Assembly (NCBI GenBank): GCA_015501595.1
Contig: JADNRX010000243.1
Location: forward strand, 1 to 64,000
Length of the DNA stretch: 64,000 nt
Reading direction: 5' to 3'
DNA from: Hymenopellis radicata
Lineage: Eukaryota; Basidiomycota; Agaricomycetes; Agaricales; Physalacriaceae
A model generated the notes under the pieces. It made no database searches, was not told the origin of the DNA, and was given only the letters and a program-made list of their open reading frames with translations. The position numbers and the translations under genes are program-made. Within the stretch, counting starts at the first letter, position 1. Each line of letters starts with the position of its first letter. This document shows, in pieces, positions 11,800 to 24,349 of this stretch.

Positions 11800-13990
11800 T
11801 GCCAATCCTTCTCCCGACTCCTCGGCAAAATCAAGTTTTATCGGAGGTGCTTGCTAAGGTCCAGCGTCGCCGATACGGAGGCGCACTTGCTGTACTGCGT
11901 GGGCTCCGGATTGTTGGTCAGCGTCGTATCCGTGGTCTCTGCGCATCCGTAAGCCGCCTTGCATGACGCGGTACGTGCAAAGAGCAAGACTGAGAACCGA
12001 AAAGTCAGAGGAAGTGAATGAGGGACGTCCTGGCTGTGACCTCGGGCTACTGGCTAGTCAATGGTCCAAGACAGCTGAACGGCGAAGTTGCAAGTGTCCA
12101 GAAGAGCCCGGATCTGGCTTTCGGATCGCGTCTGGACAGCATGGCCCGTGCGTGGGATTATTGTGCGCTCACGTGCATGTTCAGTTTTGTTTTTCCAACT
12201 CGGACTCTGCATTCAGTCTGTCTTCTTCCCTCTTCCATGTCTGTTCAACTGCGGCTCTCTCAACTGCTAAGCGCCAGCGTGCTTGCCGACAGTCGTCTAG
12301 GGTTGCATATGTCTCTTGTGTTTGCCTTGCATTAATAAGCTTATCATTTGACAGCGGTTCCAAGGTTCTGCCCCACCTTTGACGCGACATATTCCGTCCG
12401 TCTCCTCCCTTCTGTGTGTGTCAGGTTGCCCTTTTATGCCCATACTCAACAGGCTCTTCGACCTCGGACCACCTGTCTTTCGACTTTGAAGGAGCCTCAA
12501 CGAAGCGAGGGCCGCTGGTTGCTATAAGTATATGCTCGAGGATATGTTGAGGTATCGGTACGTTATATTTGATGCATTGAATTCTCACTCATACTGCTAC
12601 CAGGTGAGTGCCGACGACTCTCAGTCAAATTGTGGTCCCGTCGGGCGGTCCGTCACTCGGCGTCAAGCCTGACCGCGAGCGGTGAGTCTCATTTCCCACT
12701 CCCGCGTATCAATGCCGCGACATCCGAGGTCGCTTCTGTGTCTAACGCGCCGCGCCGTTTCCCGGAGTAGGCCTGATGCCCAACACCATCACCGTCTTGT
12801 CGACTATTGAGTACGTCCTCATTTGCTCTCCGCCAATCCACTGACTTACTTTCCACAGGACCGAGCTCGTCTCTGATCATGTTGGCACATCCTTTACCTC
12901 TTGGTTTCTGTTAGATGGTAGCTCGTAGTACCTGCATGTAGTTTGCATATGTCCAATGTTATTCTACGCCGCGTAGCACTCCTTCACTATCAATACTGGA
13001 TTGTCCGGAATCGCTATACGCCTCGAAAGAGTAGATATCATTGCTGAAAGGTTGTTCTTGTATACCATGTTTCAGAGAAATTGTCGGCAACTTGATGCAA
13101 AACATGATACTTATCCGTGGTAATGCCGCTCAAATAGCTAGGGGACCTATTTAAAAAGTAAAATGTTGGCTAATCGTGATATTCCTCCTCATTGAAGCGG
13201 AATAGCCAAATTAGAACTATTCCCTAGCTAATCTCAAGATATAACCCGGGGACCTTTTTCCTGATGTCCCAGTCAGGTCAGATTCCAGCCAAAAATTCCA
13301 TCAAAAATGACCCCGCAAGAGCTGCAGCCCAACCACTAGGCTAAACTCGCTCGCTTATATAGGTCGACAATGGCCCAGATGAAGACTGAGGAGTTCAAGA
13401 AACATAAAAAAATCCACTTCCTCAGCTCAGCATGGCGCATGGCAGCATGTAAGCTACTGCTCCGGCATCAGGCCTACACTTGGCCTTTCCTTAGTGTCAT
13501 CCGCAAAGTGGTCAAGACTGCAAAAATCCTGTTCAACACCGATGGAACATCACTAGCGAGGTAGCCGGTTAGCTAGGGCGCTACACGTCCGCAGAAAGAA
13601 GAAGACAAAGACCCAAAATCAGGCAAAGTCCCCGGTTACAACGGGAGAGAGGAGGAGTGTCGGACCATCTCCCCGGACGACCAGAGTCGGGTGGTAGTCA
13701 AGTCAGTCGCCCTTGTGGGCAGATGAGAGATGGGAAGAGGAGATGAAGTCGATGTAGGACCTGTTTTCAAGTGGCGTCGTGGGGCGACGTCTCGAGCTTC
13801 TCTTCCTTCTACGGCTCCCAAGACAGAGTCCTTGTAGTATTCATTTACACAGTTACTGACTGCTTGTCCCAGAAATGTACGCGCCCGGCCATATGAGTGA
13901 CGGAATAGATTTGTCCAGTCAGAGGCCAGTATAAAATCATCTATAATTCTAGAACATGTAGCAGGAGAAGCACAGTCTGTGTCGAAGCGG
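11800..13990. other. No gene supported
   Basis: Only short frames are visible. A coiled-coil-like fragment can be read on the minus strand at 12390-12181, but it has no start, end or splice support. A dispersed tRNA-like motif copy lies near 13325-13350. An imperfect inverted repeat (AATAGCTAGGG at 13133-13143 against CCCTAGCTAAT at 13222-13232) could be a roughly 100-bp miniature element. Confidence 0.3.
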
Positions 13991-14029
13991 CGTGGGCGAT
14001 CCAGGCCAAGACAGCAGGAGGAAAGAGAC

Positions 14030-15700
14030 ATGGTGGGAAAAGACGGGGTCGATCACGACTTGACTCCTACTATCATCAACGTTCATTTCAACACTCCTTG
14101 CGCCATTACGCGTTACGACTAGGCTGGATATCGCACACGTCAATTGTACGAATATGCCAAGAATCAGCTCTATCTTCGACGCGGGCATGCGGCCGGTTCG
14201 TAGGATGTGAATCGTGTACCGTCCGAGTTCTCGGTAGGTCTTCGCTTGTTTTCCCGCTATATCTCGATTAGCTCATTGCTCCAAAACATTCAGACGTACC
14301 TAACGACGAGTCATAGTCTCAGCCCCGCAAATTATCACATTTAGAGCGGCTACGTGGAACTTCTAAGGCAAAACCTGCGAACAATGTGCCGGATAGAGCG
14401 TTGTACGATGGTTCGTCTTGTACCACGACTACTAGCGTCGGCCGACAACATTCATGGTGCGTCCAGAACTTGTTCCAACTTGCGTGCTTTTATGAACACT
14501 GACCCTAGACGACAACACGCGCCAACGATCCATACATTCCCTCATCTCTTCCTCTGGCTTACAGTCTCCTCCTTCGCTCAAACGATTGATTGACCATCCC
14601 CTCATGAGGAAATCTTGCTTCGCGCAGCGACTTGCCTCGGCACCCTTCTCTTTCTCAGGCAGCAATAGTGGAAAACAAGTCGATCGCGGCTTGAAGCTTG
14701 ACGTCCTACTGTACCACCATCAACGATGAGCTCGACATTCCTTCCGCCTTCACGGTTCCGAATATCGCTCGGCACGCCAATTAATTAATACGCAAAGAAC
14801 AACGAGAGGCGGCAATTTGTAGGAGGCGAATCGAATTCTCCAAACGAGTTCTCCGTGTGTCGAGTTCGTTTATAAACTATATCTCATTTAGCTCATTGGT
14901 TCTCAAGGGCTCGGAAGCACCCGACGACGAATCATTGTGTCAGCCCCAGGCTCACTCTGTGCACTGTCGTGGAGGGTGTTGTCGACCAAGTTCCATGCGA
15001 AGCAAGCGTATTCGTGACTTACAACAATGCTCAATACAAGCAAAGTGCCGGGTATGGGGCGGGATACTGGCCAGGCCTGTACCGTGGACGGCTACTAGCA
15101 TCGACCGACATCATTCGCAGCGAGTCTCCTTCCTTACGCCCACCACAGTTATTAATCACAACACTACCGACAACTCAAACGATCCCACATCTCTTCCGCC
15201 AGTCCACAACTATCTCCCGCGTTTGAACTCGTTCCCTCACTATATCGAGATGACACGCGTTCTCCTCTTCGCTGCCAAAGCTGCTACAGCCCGCACATCT
15301 GCCTCCACCTAAATGGGATTCGTTTTGGACGAGACGCTGTATCGGCGTGGCTAACTCTAAACCATCCATGCATCTATTCGTCGCCTACCTGCCGAGATCC
15401 TGCAGGAGACATTTCTCGCGAGTGCGATGGAGGCTGACATCGACGACCCTCGCTATGCTATGGCGGGGTGACGAGTACAGATGGTTGCGAGACATGGGAA
15501 GACCCGATTCCCCAAGACAACACGTTCTCTTCGCCAGGCCAACACATATATTGCAAGGCTTGAATCACGCCGGCATAAGTAGTCGCTCTCACTGGCGCTC
15601 GCATTCCGTGGGCATCCCACACAGTTCTATTCTAGGCTGAACATGGCAGCCTAAATGTCTCGTCGTTATTCGCTCCCTATGACCAAAATCGGTTCCTCAT
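14030..15700 (+). pseudogene. Tandemly duplicated F-box pseudogene
   Basis: Two diverged units of roughly 700 bp (about 14030-14690 and 14690-15400) share order and words such as CGACTTGA..CCTACT, TATATCTCGATTAGCTCATTG-like sequence and ACTAGC(G/A)TCG(G/A)CCGACA. Both resemble the 5' part of the gene at 2027: the stretch with ACATTCCC(A/T)CATCTCTTCCTC and CCATCCCCTCATGA occurs at 14530-14610, and a second, weaker copy is at 15170-15240. In the second unit, 15355-15470 can be read as SMHLFVAYLPRS-like sequence, or in another frame as RRLPAEILQETF, an F-box. The frame is then broken by stops. Probably dead copies of the same family. Confidence 0.55.
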
Positions 15701-15749
15701 CCTTCCTTCCCCCCAGGTCATTGAACGATGACGAGGCTCCCCAACTTGG

Positions 15750-16945
15750 TAGCTTCTCGTGCTCCCGGTCGTCGGATACAGCCTACGACGACCATACCGG
15801 CGTATAATAGAAGACTGTCGTGTCGAGATCGTCCCGATGCCACCACGCGTCCCGGCTCTCAACGTATCACTCGGAGAACACTCGTATGCTGATGGACTAT
15901 TGGTGGTCAATCCGGATGGCAGACCTCCGATATTCGATCTCATCGCGCGCGCTGAGCTGGAATGGAAGGAGAAACACAAACGAGCGAGTCGCACAGTGCA
16001 CTATCGGCGAAGCGGTCAGGGAATATCGTAGGCGGTATCGACCTATCCTCCTAAAGGATTTGATAAATGGTACGTAGAAAACGGAGTATTGCTGCCTTGA
16101 ACTAAAGCGCTGGCAGGTCGGAATACGTCCAGTGACACAATGTCCAGCTCGCCGATGAGTACGACCAGATTCACAAGACCTTGAACCGTACTGGGGTACG
16201 AATCCAGCCGACTTGCAGGAGCTTCACGCCGAGTTCGAAGCCACAAAGATTGATTTCTCCCTCTTGGTCAACGGCAAACGGAGCGGTCTTCGCGTCGTGA
16301 TACATGGCACTGGTGAATCTTGTACTGCGCTGGATGTTAAAGGGATGCTGGCAGAAGTTCAAGAGCATCTTACACCGTTCTGGGCCATTCTCTCGCACGA
16401 CGATCGGATTGAAGGACTTTCCTGTTGAGGATGCCCTCCTCGACGCTGCAGCTACAGAAACAGGTTAGTTCCGTTGAAATCATCCTACGCCAGAAGTAAT
16501 ACTAAGTACTTTAAACTTAGTGGAACCTCCCTCGAGCTACGAGCAGTGGCTGGCGTTCTGGCGTTCGATCTCGATAGTCCACCGCCTCCGAACCTCCCAA
16601 GACGTCTAGCTATGACCATCTTCTTTCCATGGAGCCACGCGTCCATCCTTCCCTGCTGTGGAATCACGGTCAATTTCTCTCGTATGACTCTGGACCTTCC
16701 CCACAGGCTGCCATGAACCCCGAGTTTGTGTTTTGCGCCACGACGTTACACCATGACATTAGGGTCCCCACTTAGACGATGAAAGCGTATCCCAGATCCC
16801 GTATGGGATGACAAGATAGACGAGCGACTGGTAGTCTGGGGTGCCAATACAGGTATCATGTACGCTGAGGACACGAGGTGGATGAGATCGCAGAGGACGG
16901 GACGTCTTGGCGTAAAGAGGACATGATCGCGTATTTGTTTAGGTG
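15750..16945 (+). pseudogene. GT90 (CAP10-like) glycosyltransferase pseudogene
   Basis: Fragments in three frames follow the order of fungal CAP10/GT90 glycosyltransferases, which add xylosyl or related residues to glycans in the secretory pathway. About 15860-15980 reads YADGLLVVNPDGRPPIFDLI. 15990-16030 reads GEAVREYRRRYRP. 16180-16260 reads DLEPYWGTNPADLQELHAEF. 16370-16400 reads PFWAILSHDD. 16628-16770 reads HPSLLWNHGQFLSYDSGP followed by CATTLHHDIRVPT. 16800-16900 reads WDDKIDERLVVWGANTG and EDTRWMRS. Shifts between these segments, stops and loss of both ends (no start, and the C-terminal third absent) show it is dead. Its 3' end abuts the upstream sequence of the F-box gene block D. Confidence 0.75.
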
Positions 16946-16959
16946 AGTCACTGCTCAGT

Positions 16960-17222
16960 GCTCTCATGTCGCGTGTTCTGAGTCTAATATTCGACAGACT
17001 TTTCCTTGAGTGTGGTAGGGTGATGGATGTGAACCGAAACGAAATGTTTTCTTGCGCTTTGATTCGAGTCCTGGGCTGACGTATTATTTGTAAACTACGG
17101 GTTGTGTGATACGGTGAATTGTAGAGGCTAGTGTTTGTTGTATGTCCACATTGTTGGTGGCCAGCCCTCGGGTTTAGCGATGATATGCCCGATCAAGGTT
17201 GCTCTCCTACCACCACCACGCA
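16960..17222 (+). promoter_or_regulatory. Duplicated upstream region of F-box gene D1
   Basis: About 260 bp before the ATG at 17223 are nearly the same as 29190-29448 before the sister gene; for example TTCTGAGTCTAATATTCGAC and TTTGTAAACTACGGGTTGT occur in both. A third, shorter copy of the distal part lies at 18943-19030, behind the gene. No clear TATA box is seen close to the ATG. Confidence 0.5.
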
Positions 17223-18733
17223 ATGACCACCCTTCCCTTAGAGCTGCTACTGCTCATTTTTGACAACACCTCAGTCCAGACATTGGATTCTCTATCTCTA
17301 TGCTCTCATCAAATTCGAATATTGGTTTTCCCGCGCTTGTATCACCACGTCGTATTCGAGAACAGCAAGGAGCTGTCTCAATTCAGTTCACGCGTCATTT
17401 CGGAGGCAAACGGCGAGAATCTCATTGACGAGTTGCAGGTCGCAGACCATATACACGACTTGGAATTTCGCTACGTATATTACGAGGAGGATGAGCTAGA
17501 GCTTTTGGCATCGGCTCTACAACATATGAAGGCTCTCCGTGGATTCACGTGGTCGACAACGCTCCCAGAAGATCCCATCATCTTCTCCGCTCTTCAAACG
17601 ACTTGCAAAGGCATCCAGAATATTAGTTTACATCTTGAGGTGGATTTTACCGGTCACTATGGTGAGCACCCTCAGACTGGGAGCTGTTCATTGCTGAAAC
17701 CGTTCTAGACGACTCGGATTACATATCGACTCTTTTCGGGTTTGAAGGGCTTGAACGCTTGGAGATATCGACACGTTGGATGTGTATGTCCCGTATTCAA
17801 TTCTCACATGCTAGACGCTCACGTTCTCTAGTTCTCGACAATGGGAAGTTGCCAAGCAGCATGGTCGATATGATTCGCGCGTCTCCAAATCTCAGAACAC
17901 TCGATTTATCGCTGGATACCTACAGCGATCCCCACCCAAAGTGGGATATCGACACGCTCTTCCGATCCATCGACATTGCGCCTACTACTTTGAGGCTTCG
18001 CAAGGCTGCTGACCTCGATCTTCACGCATTCGCTGATCTCACGAAGCCTACGCCCTTTCGTTCATTCCTCCTGTCCCATCATGACAAACTCACGTCCCTT
18101 GCACTCCCTGCGCCACAAGAAGATTTCACACACGGTCCTCCGAGCCTAAATCTTCCGCTTGACACGCTTCCAGTTCTGCGAGAGTTTGAAGGGACCGTCT
18201 ACTGGTGCTTTCAACTTTCCAAGCTACAAGTCGCCTCCAAACTTGAAAGCCTCGCAGTGCTTTCGGACTTCAATGATTACAAGCGCAGCATGCTCCTAGG
18301 AGTACTTCAAGCCTTTTCATCGCTCAAAGCATTGAATATGTTTGACGGGGACATCTTCCTTTCCACCCAGGAATTGAAGGCTATTGTAGAGAACACCCCT
18401 CATCTTGAGTGCCTCACATGTGCCATCGACAGAGACGAAACAGCGGTGTGTCTGGGTCTTAGGTCTAAGTATTTGCTGACTGATTTGTGTTCATCGTAGG
18501 GTACCATCGGTTCCCAACTGTCGTGCCTCAATTTAAGGGCGTTAGCAGCTAGGTACAACAGCAGATTTCCGATCGATGTCTTCGAAGAATTCGTTCGGAC
18601 TCTGGCGAAGCATTGTCCTGCTCTAGTGACAGTTGAAGACCTCGACCAGCGTGATTATGATGTGCGTTGGGTGGCGACTATTCTCAGGAAGGAAGGTGGT
18701 ATCGATTTAGAGGTGTCGCAGACGCGAATATGA
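17223..18733 (+). CDS. F-box-like/LRR protein, twin 1 (458 aa)
   Basis: Proposed model: join(17223..17661,17709..17781,17815..18445,18500..18733), 1377 nt and in frame throughout. All introns are GT..AG, and the second is only 33 nt (GTGTAT..GCTAG), which is unusually short. Residues about 3-45 (TLPLELLLLIFD..SLSLCSHQIRILVFPRLYHHV) form an F-box-like domain with the L.LELL..IF start and the RILVF..LY tail typical of basidiomycete F-box proteins. The rest has leucine-rich repeat-like segments such as SPNLRTLDLSL and LPVLREFEG. It is probably a substrate adaptor of SCF ubiquitin ligases (family knowledge, target unknown). The start was chosen at the first ATG, 5' of which the frame has no ATG. 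The sister at 29449 has the same length and exon layout. Confidence 0.8.
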
Positions 18734-18942
18734 ACGGTGGCGCTTGCTAATGTTTATGCTGGTCATTGTATGGGTAACGGGCTGCCACGGTAAATTATTT
18801 ATTGCGAAGTGTGTTCGCCGGCATCCTTGTTGAAGCGGACATGATCCCATAGGTGGGTCACTCCTGTATAGTAGAAGGAACGACTGTCTTCCTTCATCTT
18901 GTAGAGTTTGAGTAACGAGCGTCGAGACTAGGTCACTACCTA

Positions 18943-19030
18943 TTATGTCGCATGTTCCGAGTCTCAATACATAATGTTTGACAGACTTTTTCTTGAGTAT
19001 GGTAGGGTGATGCATGTGAACTGAAAACGA
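18943..19030. repeat. Third copy of the F-box upstream repeat
   Basis: The sequence TGTTCCGAGTCTCAATA..TTTGACAGACTTTTTCTTGAGTATGGTAGGGTGATG matches, with a few changes, the sequence 5' of both F-box twins (16970 and 29195). It places the same repeat on both sides of twin 1, a possible recombination point for the block duplication. Confidence 0.5.
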
Positions 19031-19114
19031 ATACTACGTTGATACAATATATGGTATACAGCTTTATGCCAAGTGTTGTACATTTACTCTCAGTATAAGA
19101 TGGAAGCACAACTC

Positions 19115-19330
19115 CTACAACAAGATCCCTTCGTTCAAGCGGTGCATCACACAGTCCGCTACCAACCCTCCAAGCACGATCCCTCCAACAAGAGGCGTCA
19201 TCAAGAAAAACTCCATGCACTTCTCCGGATTGTCCACATCCACCTGGCTGAGGCCCCACAGCAACAGCGCAGTAGCCGCACCGACGCCATAATAAAACGC
19301 CCCGACGCTCAGACTCGTTAGGCCCTTGAC
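19115..19330 (-). pseudogene. UbiA-type prenyltransferase, C-terminal fragment
   Basis: The minus strand reads an open exon, GAFYYGVGAATALLLWGLSQ, then VDVDNPEKCMEFF, then PLVGGIVLGGLVADCVMHRL and a stop. The pattern of a hydrophobic helix, then V(D)xDNPxxCxxFF, then a hydrophobic helix with G..AD resembles the C-terminal end of fungal UbiA/COQ2-like aromatic prenyltransferases, which are membrane enzymes that transfer prenyl chains to aromatic acceptors. No intact upstream exons could be assembled over 19330-20700, although open fragments exist there, so I treat it as a relic. Confidence 0.5.
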
Positions 19331-20804
19331 GGGCTTCGTGATGATAGCACAATCAGAAGAGGAGTGTGCTCAACATGAAACGAGGGTAAGATGGATCAGT
19401 CGCGCTCGGGTCGAGCCCAGAGATCGTCCTCTACACAGTAATTCAGCACATTGCTGGATAAGTCAAAACATATTCACTCACTTAATGAGAACGGAACGAC
19501 AGCTCCTCTAGGACTTTGCGGGTACAATTCCAAATGTGCTGGCCACGATACGGCAGCTCAATTCCAGTACGATGCCATCTCATCGCTCCGACTCAAGTCT
19601 GTCCCGCTAAAGGCGAAATCGTCTCCAATCGTCCCGTCCGCAATATCAGAGGCTGGTCGATGATAAGAAAAGGGTTCATAAATCGAGAGCCTCGAAGGGA
19701 ATTGGGATGAGAAGGCAATCTAAACGGGAAATTCAATGCCCCAAGGCTTGAATCCAGGAATAAGAAAGACTCACAACAAGACGTTCTGGCCACTCGCTGA
19801 CGTCCCTTCCAAAAGCTCGTTTGATCCAAAACACGTCATGCCGAAAGCGCGTCTGGCAGACACACACCCCAATAACTCTGGCTATCGTCGGGAAGTAACA
19901 CGACCGTAAAGGGCGGAGCAGACTGAGTTTGGTACGAAATGAATCGCATATTGTCCTAGGAACGGTTCGTATTGAGCTTGACAAGATTACAGCTTGGAGC
20001 TTCGGTAGCCATAGTGAGGACAATAGCGACGGCAGCGGCGCGAGAATACGGCAAAAGAAGAATGTTGCAACGAAAGTCAAGAACGCCATCCGTTTGGTCC
20101 AGAGAGTCGCCGCGGGTCGGTCCAAAACGGGACTGGATCATGGCTATTAGAAGTAAGATCGAAAGCAAGAGATTGGACATACCGTTTGTCGCATGGAAAT
20201 ATTCCAATTTTCGGTAACAGTAAAAGTGGCGGTTAGAGGTTCTTCACGCCGGAGCAGGTCCGTTTCCGCTCACACCTCCGAGGTGACTGGGTCCTCGTTA
20301 CTCCAAGATATGTTGTTTCTCGCGTAGTAGAAGTTCCGGGAGGCTGCAATACGAGGCAATAGACACGGAGAGGGAGGAGCAGATGCGTAGTAGACCCGTG
20401 GGGCATTAAACAGTAGGCGAAGGACATGGTATCGATATGGGATGCGAGGATAAAGTGGCCCTCTGCCTACACAAGGCAGGAAAGTTGACGCCTCCCTGTC
20501 ACATCTCACGGCCGGCGCGCGTTCTCTCTACCGTGAACGAGAAGGTGGTGATGCATCTGATGTCGTCAGCGACCGTGACAGAGGAACCCATGGAAAGCCC
20601 CATCGTTATCTCCTCCTTCCAGCTCCTTCCAAATGCATTTGTCGTACTTCCTCTGTCGTGTGCCGCGACAATGCCAAAACGACACGATCCACGGTGAGCG
20701 ATGCAAGACCATGTCTTGATGTCATGACGGTGAGAAGAGAGGCGGGTCCGGACATCCCGGTCCGCAGCGATAATCTGTAGGTACCAGCGCGGCGTCTATG
20801 CTCT
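19331..20804. other. Unassigned; possible decayed exons
   Basis: Minus-strand frames (for example 20125-19733 and 20509-20270) are open but lack recognisable domains and consistent splice sites. They might include the missing exons of the UbiA-like gene, but I could not confirm any UbiA motif (NDxxDxxxD or DxxxD) in them. Confidence 0.2.
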
Positions 20805-21500
20805 TAACGGTTCACTTGCGTCTTAAAAATGGAACCGGAAGATTCTTTTTTGGCATCAGAAATCCAAATAATTGAGATTGTCCACAGAGGCAAGTCCGAG
20901 ATTCCGTTAATCATTGACTTGAATGCGCTCAGTCCGGACTCTCCGACGATGAATGAAGACCCCGGGTCCGTGTAAAGTCAGACGGAAAAAGAAGACCATC
21001 AACCCAAGAAAGGGCAGAAGATAACCGCTACGCCACCTTTGCCGCTATGAAGCCGAGTTTCAGGCAGCCATCATCGCTTGTGCCTACCCCCAGTCTCCCA
21101 TCTCCCTCGCCGCCGCACAAGAAATATAAGGCGGCGTTGTATATCCGCAGACTTGAAAGTCACCGATGTAGCAGACAAAAACTTTTGAGGCGGTCCTTCC
21201 AGTGCGAGTCTGAGGATGGAAAGAGCGCGCAATGCGATTGATCACCTGCGAAAGAAGGGTAAGCACGGCTGGCGCTCGACAATTGAACAAAGTACGCATT
21301 AACGGTGCTGACGTTGTGCCAGTCTCCCATCTCCCTCTCTGCTGCACAACACATAAGTATAAGATGAGGCGGTTCTCCCGTGCGCCGTGCGCGTACTATC
21401 TCCCAGCACAAGTTCCACGTGCAGCATGCGCATACGGGAAGGAGAACTTGGACGAAGTACAGGCGGGTGAAGACGTAGACCAACACGGGTGTGTAAAGGG
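20805..21500. repeat. Duplicated block A, copy 2
   Basis: This matches 4305-5065, including the internal tandem pair with CAGTCTCCCATCTCCCTC and the TATA-like ends (about 21087-21130 and 21320-21365). It lacks the MITE: CCAACACG (21480-21487) continues directly into GGTGTGTAAAG, whereas copy 1 is interrupted there at 5066. Confidence 0.6.
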
Positions 21501-21539
21501 TGGGATAGAAGCAGATGCGGGTGCTTGATGCAGGGCGAG

Positions 21540-24340
21540 GGAGCAAGATAAAAAGTATCTAGCTGCGACGCAGTGCATGCGCTACAGTTTGACCGCTAGG
21601 CCAAACCGGCTACTATACTCTGTAAATAGTTAGTCCAAATCATAGTACTAAGTATTCTGAATGAAAAACTAACATTTGTACAACCACGGTCGTGGGGTGG
21701 CGAAGAAGAGGAAGCGCAGGGAGGCCAATGACTCGCACCCTCTGAGAAAACATCAGTAAAAAAATGAAGGCACCTGTACAGCATCAGTAACCGCTACGGC
21801 ACTTGCGCTGCTAATAGCTGACAATATGTCCTATAAGGCTCTTCCTTGTTCCCCTCCTTCCGCCAACGCGTCTCCATGCAAGACGACTGCATGATGTGGT
21901 CAACAATATGGCTGTACCAACCCGTGCTAGTTGATGACTGTGTCTGCCGGCCCCACCACCGTCTTCTTCTCGCATCGCTCCTTCCTCGTTCGCTCTCGTG
22001 CGCACTTGAAGGCACGTTACGGCGAAAAGAAGATGAGGAGGAGAACTCACCGAGCATTCAATGATAATGACAAGAGACATGTATGCCACGCCTTATGAAA
22101 GCTGTTAGAATAGGCCCAAGACATACTAGAGAGAGGCATCCGATCCGTAAGTCTTCATGGCAGGAGAAGAAAAGCAGGTTCGGGCATCCCGGTCGTAGGT
22201 TATTAACCACCGCCGCGAGAAGGGTGAAGAATCAAGAGAAATCATCAAGGGCGCTACCGCTCCATGGCGCATGACATGGGTCACCGTACATTGTCGAGGA
22301 CTGACATAATTAAAAAAATCTACCTGCCCCAGTCAGCACAAAGCAGCGAGTAACCGTTGAGTCACCGCACTGCCGGCAATCCCAGTATTACAAACTTGAA
22401 GAAGGCTCCAAAAAGAAAGGAAGAACAGGAGAAAGACGAAGCTGCAAGCTCAAAGTTTCCGCCCGTTCAAGACAACATCCTGCAGAAGAACATGGGCGCC
22501 AAGTGAGGATTGAAGGCGCATATCGAGTCTATAGCTCATAGACGTCGGAGCAAGAAAAAAAGCGTCGTAACGATCTTGAAGCCCATAACCTGGTTGAACT
22601 GATAGGTTAAACTGGCTGCTTATGCTTGCCATTTATTTGTCCAAGGTGACGGTCGGATCCAGACAAAGAGGAACGGCATTAAAGCGCAGGCGCGAGAAGC
22701 CCTCCCTGTTCCTAAACACATCCACCTCCGCTAAAACACAATCAGGCTGCTTAAATTGAGACCAAAAAGTGGAGTCATGCTTCGCTCATGGCAGCAAGTA
22801 AGCACTACACCACCTCGGCCGCCAAATTGAAACGAGGATGCCTTGATAGGCGTGGAGCTCAACGCGGGCCTAGACCCGAAAACGATGCAATTCAACTAGT
22901 GAAAGCGGGTAACGCTACCTCGCGAATCGGATCGACAGGGAAACTAGGATGTGCGCGCGGCAGTCGATTATGAGAGGAGCGTGCTCTCCGTCGACAAGAG
23001 AAGGTGTGTATGTGTGATAGGAAGGAGCAGCGAGAGCCGGTCTCGAGGCACTGCAAGGCCCGCGGAAAACTCTTCTTCCTCCTTCTCCTCTTCTTCTCGT
23101 GAGGCGCGCCAAGGGTTATGGACATGGTATCGACAGTGAGGGGAATGGGGCGGAGGAAGGGGTGCTAGCGTCTTCGTCTTACTACTCGGGAGTCGGGTCC
23201 TGTCTCCGTATGGGACGCGAGCACGCTATGGCGGAGCGATGAGACCCAGTCGCGGTGCTCACAAGACATGGGGCCATGGGGACCCCTCCCTCACCTACTC
23301 CAACCCATCCAAGCCGTGTTTCCCTGGCATCGCGGGTCAATGCCTCGAGTGCGCTGCACGTTGGCGTTCGAGGACGGCGGGGGCGCGCATTGACGTCCAC
23401 GAGGAGGATGACGTGTCCGGAGCAGTGGTGAGCCTGGTGAAGCGACTGCAGAGCAAATCCGAAGAAAACAAAACATCTTTCAACACAGAAGAGCTTCACT
23501 CAGTTCACTGTCAGTACAACCGCTAGGTCATACTTGCTCATTCATACTAAGAGTGATAGTGATAGTACAGGTAACGCGGAACTCTACTTACAGCGCGTAC
23601 GTATTGTACTAGAGTACAAAGAATGCCGAAAGATTTTCTCAATCTACACGAGCGTCGGAGGCGGTCCTCCCATTTAAGTTTGAGTTCTGTTCCCATGTTG
23701 CCAAAGCCCAAGCTGTGTCGCACTCTACGTGTTGTACATCGTGGCGGAGAGTTGGAGTTGGGAAGAGGAAATGGATTTGACGCGCAGACGTGAAGGCAAA
23801 GAGTTATGGGCGACTCGAGAGAGAAGAATGTGGTGCGCTAGTACTATGTACCAGACACAAGCGCGCGCTAGATAGGAGCAGGCATTTCACAGAGCAAAAA
23901 GAGGTTCGGAAGGGGGTACGGGCTACAGCTTAACCGTTAAGTCACACTTGCCGGTGATACCTAGGGCAGAGAGTCAGAACAGGATCCCGTGCAAAAGAAC
24001 TAAACCTACTGGGGTGACATTATTAGTTCCGGTCAAGCGTCAAAACACTGAAGAAGAGGATGTTATCATCTCCGCTGAGAACAACACCAGACCACATAAT
24101 AATACTATTACTAGACCCAAAAAGTCTTGATCGGCATATGATGCAAGCATTGGCGACTAGACCGCTGTGCCGCATAGCCGATCATGATGCGTCCGGGCCT
24201 ATGCTTGATCTCCACGACCAGCCCACCGTCCAGGAAAGACAGTAACATGCACTGGAGAGATGGGTGCTAGTCTAAGGAAGCAGACTGTGTCCTCAACTCA
24301 CGTTACGCGCCGCGCCTTCAGTCCTCGTCGGCCTCTTACT
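21540..24340. other. No gene seen; dispersed tRNA-like repeats
   Basis: No gene is supported. Motif copies of the dispersed family occur near 21580-21615, 22350-22380, 22600-22620, 23505-23545 and 23920-23960. A GAG/CTC-rich stretch lies at 23065-23110. The word GCGCATTGACGTCCACGAGG at 23385 recurs at 24383 and inverted at 1155. Confidence 0.35.
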
Positions 24341-24349
24341 CCCGCTGCA

